Of a stretch of DNA of 26,902 nucleotides, positions 21,187 to 26,902 are shown piece by piece. The translations under genes were made by a program, and so were the position numbers. The stretch's first letter is position 1; each line of letters opens with the position of its first letter. The stretch covers positions 1 through 26,902 of the forward strand of contig DATJMJ010000050.1 of the NCBI GenBank assembly GCA_035508795.1, written 5' to 3'. The stretch comes from DATJMJ01 sp035508795 (GTDB taxonomy: Bacteria; Actinomycetota; Acidimicrobiia; Acidimicrobiales; Palsa-688). The notes below the pieces were generated by a model that saw only the letters and a program-made list of their open reading frames with translations, searched no databases and was not told where the DNA came from.

Positions 21187-22005
21187 TTGGCGGTCTTAGT
21201 CGCCTGCGCTTTGGCCCTGCTCCTCCTCGGCGGGCTCTACCTGCTCCGCCTGGAGTGGGCACGATTTCGTGCCGACCGCAGCCCGGCCCCCCCACCTACC
21301 CCAGAGGAAGCGGCCCTCGACCGCTGGAACGCGGGCGTCGTCATCTTGGTGGCGGGCCTCTCGATAACCGGCGCCGTCCTCGCCTTTTGGGCCTCGAGCG
21401 ACTTTTCGGCGGCGTCCGGCTTGAGCCAGCAAGCGCTCGGGCAGGTCACCGAGTACCAGACCGTCAAGGCCGAACAGGACAGCTACCTCGACTTCGGAGC
21501 GCGGCTCAACGAGACCTACCAGGAGCAGACAGTTGCCGAGAGCGCCCTTTACTCCGAAGCGGCTCAGGCCTGGGAAAGCGGCAACGCCACAGAGGCGAGG
21601 GCCCTCGAGGCGCAGGCGCGGGTAGAAGGTGCCGAGGAGCGGGCCATCATCCCCGGGTTCGTGTGTTACTGGCCCTCGAGCAGGGGCGCGAACGGCTCGG
21701 TTTTTTATGACGAGGCAAGCCTTCGCGCAAGCGAAGTCGAGTCGCCCTGCGTCCAGCCGGGCCAGGACCCTTCCTCCCTCCGGACACTTGGCCCCACCCA
21801 GGCCAACGCCCTGGAGGACGCTGCTTCGCGCGACCGCGGTCACGCCGAGGAGATCGTGCTCGCGGGTGCGTTCGTAATCGTTGCGGCTTTTTTCCTGACG
21901 ATTTCCTACCTCGGTTGGCGCCATCGCCGCATGCGTTGGTCGGGGGCGGGCGTGCTCGCGATCGCCGTTGCTCTCGGGATCAGCCTTGCGGTGGGGCTCG
22001 CATGA
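21187..22005 (+). CDS. Membrane protein of unknown family (module paired with the next gene)
   Basis: 272 residues from TTG 21187, preceded by GGAG at 21178-21181; ATG 21103 in the same frame would add 28 Arg-rich residues with no ribosome site. Hydrophobic segments lie at about 1-20, 52-72, 222-242 and 250-270. Between the second and third is an ectodomain of about 145 residues, mostly Ala/Gln/Glu/Tyr-rich helix (LSQQALGQVTEYQTVKAEQD) with two cysteines (CYW and SPCVQ). The layout TM, helical ectodomain, two TMs recurs in the N-terminal half of the next protein, with similar residues (LS-QA-YQ-Y and NA..DAA before the TM pair). I recognise no family. It overlaps the next gene by ATGA, so the two are coupled and probably form one complex in the membrane. 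Confidence 0.8.
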   Translation: MAVLVACALALLLLGGLYLLRLEWARFRADRSPAPPPTPEEAALDRWNAGVVILVAGLSITGAVLAFWASSDFSAASGLSQQALGQVTEYQTVKAEQDSYLDFGARLNETYQEQTVAESALYSEAAQAWESGNATEARALEAQARVEGAEERAIIPGFVCYWPSSRGANGSVFYDEASLRASEVESPCVQPGQDPSSLRTLGPTQANALEDAASRDRGHAEEIVLAGAFVIVAAFFLTISYLGWRHRRMRWSGAGVLAIAVALGISLAVGLA

Positions 22006-24662
22006 TCTCTGAGCCGCCGGGCGAGCCCTTTCTCGGGGCGTTGTCGGAAGCCGGCGGTCTGACGGAGCTGGCAAACGTCGCAGAGCTCGGAGAGGCCGTC
22101 CAAGAGGCGGCACAGGCCGAGCGCGCTGAAGAGGAGGGTGCACAGCAGGCGGAGCGCGCCGGTGCGGCCGGCGCCGGCGGCCCCGCCGCCGACGTTTTGA
22201 ACACGGGCGCGCCCGCGCCGCCTCCGCCGCCAGGCGCGCCCGGCGGCAAGGCCCACGAGCCTTCGCCCGGCGAGGCGATCGCACTTTCGGCGGCGAGCGA
22301 GCACAAGCCGCAGGCGAGGCCCTCCGCACGGTTCCTCACGATCGTCGTCGTGCTGACGACTTTCGTCGCAGCCGTTGGCGGTTTTTTCCTCAACCGGGCC
22401 TCGGCTGCGTCGTCGAACGACTCGGACCTGGCTCAAGAGCTCAGCCTCCAGGCCAGCGGTGCCGAGACGAGCGCCTACCAGCAGGCAGAAACCGACTATG
22501 CCCAGTACCTCGCCCTCCAGGCGCTGAAGGCGCAAGCGGCAGACGAAATGTTGGAGTCCACCTACGACCAGCCGGGCGCTCTCGAATGGGTTGCCCGTTA
22601 CCAGGCAACTTCGCAACAGGTGACCCAAACCGCGCCCGAGGTGCCGGCCGACCTCGACCCATACCTTGCGAACGGCAACCCGGACCCCAATTTTCCCTAC
22701 GATTTCTTCGCCGGGCGCGCTTCGGGGGCCACCTACCTCGGGGCGGAGTCCAATGCTTACAACGACGTTGCCGGCAGATGGGGCAAGCTCGTCGATTCGT
22801 TCACGGCGCTGTTGACGATGGTCGCGGTGGCACTTTTCCTTTTCGGGTCGGCCTTCGTCCTTTACGGCCGCAACCGCATTATCTTCGTCGTCCTGGGCGG
22901 CGTCCTCGTGGCGACCGCTCTCGCATGGGGCGGCTGGCTGGCTGCCGCCAGGCAACCGGCGACGCCTTCGGACCAGGCGGCGCGCGACTACGCGGCAGGG
23001 GTCGTCGCCATGGAGCAGGCTTCGACGCCTTCGGGTTACCAGCCGGCCATAAACGACTTCGCAGCGGCGATAAAGCTCCGGCCAGATTACGCGCTCGCTT
23101 ATGTGGAGCGGGCCAGCGCCGAGGCCCTCAGAGGGTCGGAGGAGGTTGGTGCCGGCTTTGTTTCGGTGACCGACCTCTCTCCGTACTGGGCGCGGCTTGC
23201 GGCTTCGGACGAGCTGGAGGGTTACGAGCTCGGCGACCACGATGCGAGCCAGCTGATCGATGTCGGTTGGGGTTATTACGTGCTCTGGACCGTGAACGGT
23301 GGCCGGGCGCCCGCTCCGGCGATAGCGGCACGCTTTTTCGCTCGAGCGACGGAGCTCGACCCGACCAACCCGCTGGCGTGGCTCGACCTGGGAATTGCGG
23401 ATCTGGCTATCGGAGGGTACCGACAAGGCTGGCAGGCCTACCAGGCCGGGGTCACGCGGATGCTTTACGCGTGCACGGCATCTGGTGGCGAGACGACCTG
23501 CGACAAGCCGCAACCCACGACGAGTTACGCGCTCCGGCAGGCCTGGTTGGCGGGAGCGATGGAGAGCCTCGAGGCTCTTGCCGGTACGCACGAGGGCGCC
23601 TCGTCACCGGCGTTGCGGGCAGAGATCCTGAAGGTGGAGGGCCTTCTCACGGCCTCTCTGGCCAAGGGCGCCCTTGCCACGCGCTCGGCCGGACCGGTGC
23701 CCCGGGTGGGTGACCTCGAGGGGTTCCTCGACCCCAACTACCTCGAGCTGGACGTCCCGGTCCCGAGCGGGCTCTCGGCCCTCGAGATGGCCCGGACGCC
23801 CCTCACGGTGCTCTGGTACCAGCGGCCGGTCGGCTCGTCGCGCTGGAGCGCCATCTCCGAAACCGCCTGCTGGGGCCACGGGCAGCAGACCTGCGGGCGC
23901 TTCGACTCGGCGACCGACAGTTTCCAGTTCATCACGCAGCTCTTGCTCGCCGACAACCAGTGTTTCACCAACGTCGAGTACAAGGCAGAGCTGTGGGCGA
24001 GCGGGTCTCTCGCCGCCTCCCTCTTCCTCAGCCCCAAGGACGACTACATCCAGACCGACCTCGCCCCGGCCTTGGCGAAGAGCATGAACATCGGGATCTG
24101 CGTGCCATCGAACTGGACGCTCCAACCGCAACACCGGGTGCGGCTGTCGGTCTTCGGGAGCAAGACATCGGTGACGGGCCTCCTCGCCAGCTCGGAGATG
24201 GAGTACTCCGCCCCGGGCGGCGACCAAAGTGCCTATTTGTTCCGCCTCTACCCAGAGCGGACGTCGCCGGCGGGTACCGCGCTCAGCCTCCCCGAGGTGG
24301 TGGCCGAAGGGGAGCGGGAGGCGATCTCGCTCCTGCGCGGCCGCGGCCTGCCGCCCGACTTGGAGGCTCGCGAGTCCCAGTCTTCGGGCGTATGGGGCGC
24401 CAGCTTGTCCGACATGAACGTCACCGGTTACGTGAGCCCCACCACTCACACCGACGCATTGGTCGGCGCGGCCGTGATGACGCTCAAACCGGGCGAGGCG
24501 AGCGCCGCACAGGAGGACACCGCCGTGTCGGGCCTTGTGACCGAAGACGACGCCGTGACCGTTGTGATCGTGACGGGGCCGGCGCGTTCGGACCTGTGGT
24601 CGGGCGCCCACCCGTTGGGCCTGCAGATCTTCAGCTCGTTCTCATTGCTCAACTACGGCTGA
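22002..24662 (+). CDS. Large TPR-containing membrane protein of unknown family
   Basis: 886 residues from ATG 22002. Residues 1-110 are a cytoplasmic Ala/Glu/Pro-rich region with a proline run (PAPPPPPGAP, 71-80). TM1 (111-130) is followed by a helical ectodomain (132-262; LSLQASGAETSAYQQAETDY) and TM2-TM3 (269-288, 293-316). After TM3 come TPR-like repeats: FAAAIKLRPDYALAYVERAS (about 353-372) and FFARATELDPTNPLAWLDLG. The C-terminal 400 residues contain scattered cysteine pairs (CTASGGETTC, CWGHGQQTC, NQCF, GICVP), which fits disulfides and an exported location; the TM count also places this part outside. The family is not recognised. It could be a surface scaffold or a partner of the hydrolase encoded after it. 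Coupled to the upstream gene by ATGA. Confidence 0.82.
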   Translation: MISEPPGEPFLGALSEAGGLTELANVAELGEAVQEAAQAERAEEEGAQQAERAGAAGAGGPAADVLNTGAPAPPPPPGAPGGKAHEPSPGEAIALSAASEHKPQARPSARFLTIVVVLTTFVAAVGGFFLNRASAASSNDSDLAQELSLQASGAETSAYQQAETDYAQYLALQALKAQAADEMLESTYDQPGALEWVARYQATSQQVTQTAPEVPADLDPYLANGNPDPNFPYDFFAGRASGATYLGAESNAYNDVAGRWGKLVDSFTALLTMVAVALFLFGSAFVLYGRNRIIFVVLGGVLVATALAWGGWLAAARQPATPSDQAARDYAAGVVAMEQASTPSGYQPAINDFAAAIKLRPDYALAYVERASAEALRGSEEVGAGFVSVTDLSPYWARLAASDELEGYELGDHDASQLIDVGWGYYVLWTVNGGRAPAPAIAARFFARATELDPTNPLAWLDLGIADLAIGGYRQGWQAYQAGVTRMLYACTASGGETTCDKPQPTTSYALRQAWLAGAMESLEALAGTHEGASSPALRAEILKVEGLLTASLAKGALATRSAGPVPRVGDLEGFLDPNYLELDVPVPSGLSALEMARTPLTVLWYQRPVGSSRWSAISETACWGHGQQTCGRFDSATDSFQFITQLLLADNQCFTNVEYKAELWASGSLAASLFLSPKDDYIQTDLAPALAKSMNIGICVPSNWTLQPQHRVRLSVFGSKTSVTGLLASSEMEYSAPGGDQSAYLFRLYPERTSPAGTALSLPEVVAEGEREAISLLRGRGLPPDLEARESQSSGVWGASLSDMNVTGYVSPTTHTDALVGAAVMTLKPGEASAAQEDTAVSGLVTEDDAVTVVIVTGPARSDLWSGAHPLGLQIFSSFSLLNYG

Positions 24663-24710
24663 CTCAACGCCCGGGCAGCGGGCGGGCGGCCAACTGCAAG
24701 CAGGAGGCGG

Positions 24711-24737
24711 GACGGGTAGGGGACGGACGGTAGGGGA
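24711..24737 (+). repeat. Short near-tandem repeat before the hydrolase gene
   Basis: GACGGGTAGGGGA (24711-24723) is followed by GACGGTAGGGGA (24726-24737), differing by one base deletion. It is G-rich on the plus strand and lies in the 113-base gap upstream of the gene at 24776; the function is unknown. Confidence 0.6.
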
Positions 24738-24763
24738 TAAACGCACGAACTGAGCCGGAGACG

Positions 24764-24769
24764 TATCCT
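24764..24769 (+). promoter_or_regulatory. Possible -10 box of the membrane hydrolase gene (leaderless type)
   Basis: TATCCT ends 6 bases before the ATG at 24776, so a transcript would begin at about the start codon. No clear -35 is visible. An AAGG directly abuts the ATG but is too close to act as a normal ribosome site. Confidence 0.35.
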
Positions 24770-24775
24770 GAAGGT

Positions 24776-26596
24776 ATGGCCGCGTCGGGTGCGGCGGGCA
24801 AGATCAGGTCGGGGTTTGGCGGTTGTTGGCGGGCCATTGGCACGCGCACCAAATTGCTCGTCCTGGTTTGTGCAGGGCTCAACTTGCTCGAGGCTGCCCT
24901 CGTGGCGGCGTTTTCGAACGGGGCTCATCCTGACCTGGCCCCTCAGGCGAGCGCTATCGCGCCGCTCGGCGTTTTCGGTGACCTGCGTTGGGTGAGCGTC
25001 TACCAGGACTCGTGGGCGGCCGCGGCAGCTGAGGTGGCAGGTGTCGTGGTCTTCCGGGGCGCCATTACCGCCGTTTCGATAGTGCTTGCCTGGCCGACCG
25101 GCCTGGCAGCCCCTGCTTGGTGGCCATCTATGCGGAGAGGAGCGGGCGCGACCTTGCTGGCAACCGTGCTGCTCGCCCCGAGCGTCACCTTGCTGTTCGG
25201 CGAGGCCGTAGTACCCGTTTCGTGGCTGTACCTGGCGGCTGTCCCGACGGCCCTGCTCGTTGCGGTCGCCGTCCACCCCGCTGCGATGCGGGCCGACTGG
25301 TGGCGTCGCCTCGTCACGTTGCGGGCGGCTGGGTGGGTCGTCCTGGCGTTCGCCGTGCTCAGCCTGGCGAGCGCTGCGATGGCTGCTTTACCGGCCGTCT
25401 TCTGGCCCTTCGTCGCCGTTTTGAGCGGGGTCTTCAACGCCCGCTGTTGGGCCGGGCTCGTGCGCGCCGTCGTCCTCCGGCCGGCGCACTGGCACTTGGT
25501 GCCGGTGGGTGGCCTGCTCCCGCTGCTCGTAGCCGGGTCGGTGGTCGGTGGCACCGTGACAGGGTTCACGATCTCGGGCGAGGCCGCCGCCCACGACGCA
25601 CCGAAGGGCTACCACACCGTGGCTGCGGCGCCCCCGCTCACCAGGGCGAGCCTCTCGGGCCTTCTGCCTGCGGTACTCGTGGTGTCGGGGTACGGCTCCC
25701 AGTGGGACGGGGGCGCCGGCTTGCCGCTGCCCGCCAGCTTCGCCGGGGAGAGGTTCTCCTATCGCGGCCTGGGACCAGGCGGCCGCCCGCTGCCCTACAC
25801 GAGCGCCGACACCGCCAAGCCCCTGATCGTGCTGGACAGGATGCTCCTCGCCGAGGTCGCCTCGCTGCACGAGCTGAGCGGCCGCCCGGTCGCCGTGGTA
25901 GCCGAGAGCGAAGGAGCGCTCATTGCCAAGAGCGCCCTGCTCGGTGACCCTCGGGCGGGAGTGGAAGACCTGGTGATGGCGAGCCCGCTTCAGGGCCCTG
26001 GGCGCGTCTGGTACCCGACCAAGAGCAACCAGGGTTGGGGTGTGGCAAGCAACGAGGCGATGTCGCTGATGGGCGCTGCCTTCCAAGGGGTGGCCCCGGT
26101 CGACCTTTCCCCGGACAATGCTTTCCTGGCTTCGCTCGACGACCGCGCACCGTTGCTCGAAAACGCCATGTCTTGCCCTCTCGCCGGCGTCCACCAGGTC
26201 GCGCTCCTGCCGCTCGCCGATGCGACCGTGGCCGAACCAGCCGAGAAGCTGCCGTTCCCATCGGTGGTGCTGCCCGGCTTCCACGGGGGGCTGCTATCGA
26301 CGGCGCTCGGCGAAAAGACGGTGGCCGAGTTCCTCGAGGACCGGCCTGTGAGCTCGGCGCCGCTGCTGGCAATTGCCGACAAGGTGATCAGTTATGCCGC
26401 CACGGCCTGGCAAGTGCCCTCGCTGGCTGCCTCGGATTACCCTGACGGCGGCAGGCAGGCACCGAGCGGTGCACCGAGTTGTGGGGAGGCGTCGGCCAAC
26501 CTGCACGCGGCGATCTTCGCCAAAGGCCCGGTGCCACCCTCGTCCGAAGTGGCTAACGCACCTCGCCGTCCGCCAGGGGCCGTGGCGCACCTCTAG
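24776..26596 (+). CDS. Polytopic membrane protein fused to an alpha/beta-hydrolase domain
   Basis: 606 residues. The first 270 contain about six to seven hydrophobic segments (about 25-47, 80-106, 122-140, 145-167, 185-225, 240-262). The C-terminal 300 residues look like an alpha/beta hydrolase: a strand LLPAVLVVSGYGSQWDGG, a nucleophile elbow VAVVAESEGALIAKSALLG with Ser378 (A-E-S-E-G, first Gly replaced by Ala), Asp482 in LPLADATVAEP, and His503 in VVLPGFHGGLLST. The order Ser-Asp-His and spacing suit a catalytic triad, and the motif set resembles lipases/esterases. The TM count does not settle the side of the membrane, but the linker AAAHDAPKGYHTVAAAPPL after the last helix suggests the outside. 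Separated from the TPR gene by 113 bases; convergent overlap with the MFS gene. The substrate is unknown. Confidence 0.78.
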   Translation: MAASGAAGKIRSGFGGCWRAIGTRTKLLVLVCAGLNLLEAALVAAFSNGAHPDLAPQASAIAPLGVFGDLRWVSVYQDSWAAAAAEVAGVVVFRGAITAVSIVLAWPTGLAAPAWWPSMRRGAGATLLATVLLAPSVTLLFGEAVVPVSWLYLAAVPTALLVAVAVHPAAMRADWWRRLVTLRAAGWVVLAFAVLSLASAAMAALPAVFWPFVAVLSGVFNARCWAGLVRAVVLRPAHWHLVPVGGLLPLLVAGSVVGGTVTGFTISGEAAAHDAPKGYHTVAAAPPLTRASLSGLLPAVLVVSGYGSQWDGGAGLPLPASFAGERFSYRGLGPGGRPLPYTSADTAKPLIVLDRMLLAEVASLHELSGRPVAVVAESEGALIAKSALLGDPRAGVEDLVMASPLQGPGRVWYPTKSNQGWGVASNEAMSLMGAAFQGVAPVDLSPDNAFLASLDDRAPLLENAMSCPLAGVHQVALLPLADATVAEPAEKLPFPSVVLPGFHGGLLSTALGEKTVAEFLEDRPVSSAPLLAIADKVISYAATAWQVPSLAASDYPDGGRQAPSGAPSCGEASANLHAAIFAKGPVPPSSEVANAPRRPPGAVAHL

Positions 26597-26902
26597 GCGA
26601 GCTGGCGTTGGCCGCCTCGCTGGCGCCTTCCCGGGGCGCAGCCCCGAAATCTCTCCAGCTCTGGCGGCTGAGGCCCCACAACACGGCGGCAATGACGGCG
26701 CCACCTGCAGCGGGGAAAAACGGGGCGGGCCCAAAGTCGCGGACGACGAAACCGGCGGCTACGACCGAGATCGGGTACGTGCCGAAACTGCCGAGAAGGA
26801 CGAGCCCCATCAATCTGCCGAGCATCGCTGGGGGCGCCCATTTTTGGAACTCGGTGATCATCAGCACGTCTCCGAAGCCGACCAGCGCGCCGGCCAGAGC
26901 GA
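26553..26902 (-). CDS. MFS-type transporter, C-terminal part (cut by window edge)
   Basis: The minus-strand frame is open to the window end and reads ALAGALVGFGDVLMITEFQK, then WAPPAMLGRLMGLVLLGSFG and TYPISVVAAGFVV, followed by a last helix FFPAAGGAVIAAVLWGL and a basic/Ala-rich tail. This matches the last two or three helices of major-facilitator efflux proteins, including the PPAMLGRLMG loop (compare P-x2-x-GR-x2-G between helices). The stop TAG is at 26555-26553, so its last 44 bases overlap the end of the hydrolase gene on the other strand. The substrate is unknown. Confidence 0.8.
   Translation of the reverse strand, partial: ALAGALVGFGDVLMITEFQKWAPPAMLGRLMGLVLLGSFGTYPISVVAAGFVVRDFGPAPFFPAAGGAVIAAVLWGLSRQSWRDFGAAPREGASEAANASSPRGAPRPLADGEVR

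Overview
The window looks like chromosomal DNA of a high-GC actinobacterium-like organism. The signs are very GC-rich third codon positions, many GTG/TTG starts, 4-base ATGA/GTGA gene overlaps, several promoters whose -10 lies about 7 bases before the start codon (leaderless style), and a gene set of TreY/TreZ, DrrAB-type ABC genes, PPOX flavoproteins and a vWA/PP2C/kinase triad. An uncultured Acidimicrobiia-like lineage is possible, but the sequence alone does not fix the taxon. I saw no phage, IS element, CRISPR or rRNA.

Layout. (1) 1-2211: the 5' end of a normal clpP on the minus strand. Diverging from it across a region with overlapping inverted repeats are an XRE-type regulator, a ClpP-fold protein that has lost its catalytic Ser and His, and a D-2-hydroxyacid dehydrogenase. 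(2) 2225-5322: a protein-kinase-like membrane protein, a vWA-domain protein and a PP2C phosphatase. This is the composition of the phosphorylation triad described for TerY-type stress systems, here without any ter genes beside it. (3) 5337-11068: lgt on the minus strand, then treY and treZ, which make trehalose from glycogen-type glucans. (4) 11097-13926: tRNA-Val(GAC), then a patchy stretch with a small unknown gene, a two-domain retropepsin-like lipoprotein, a truncated PPOX gene and an intact divergent PPOX gene. (5) 13943-16902: a cupin gene divergent from a GbsR/MarR-type regulator, which is translationally coupled to an ABC exporter pair. A perfect 14-bp palindrome sits at the regulator's promoter. 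(6) 17048-20966: a membrane GGDEF-PAS-HD-GYP protein with a DosR-box-like palindrome upstream, and a TIM-barrel glycoside hydrolase. (7) 21187-26596: three membrane genes of no recognised family. The first two share a repeated TM / helical ectodomain / TM-TM module. The second adds TPRs and a Cys-containing ectodomain. The third is a polytopic membrane protein fused to an alpha/beta-hydrolase domain. (8) 26553-26902: the C-terminus of an MFS transporter, overlapping the hydrolase gene tail to tail.

The strongest leads for something not well described are the three-gene membrane cluster (21187-26596), the clpP / xre / dead-ClpP arrangement (1-1252), and the stand-alone kinase-vWA-PP2C module (2225-5322). 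No intergenic gap exceeds about 220 bases.
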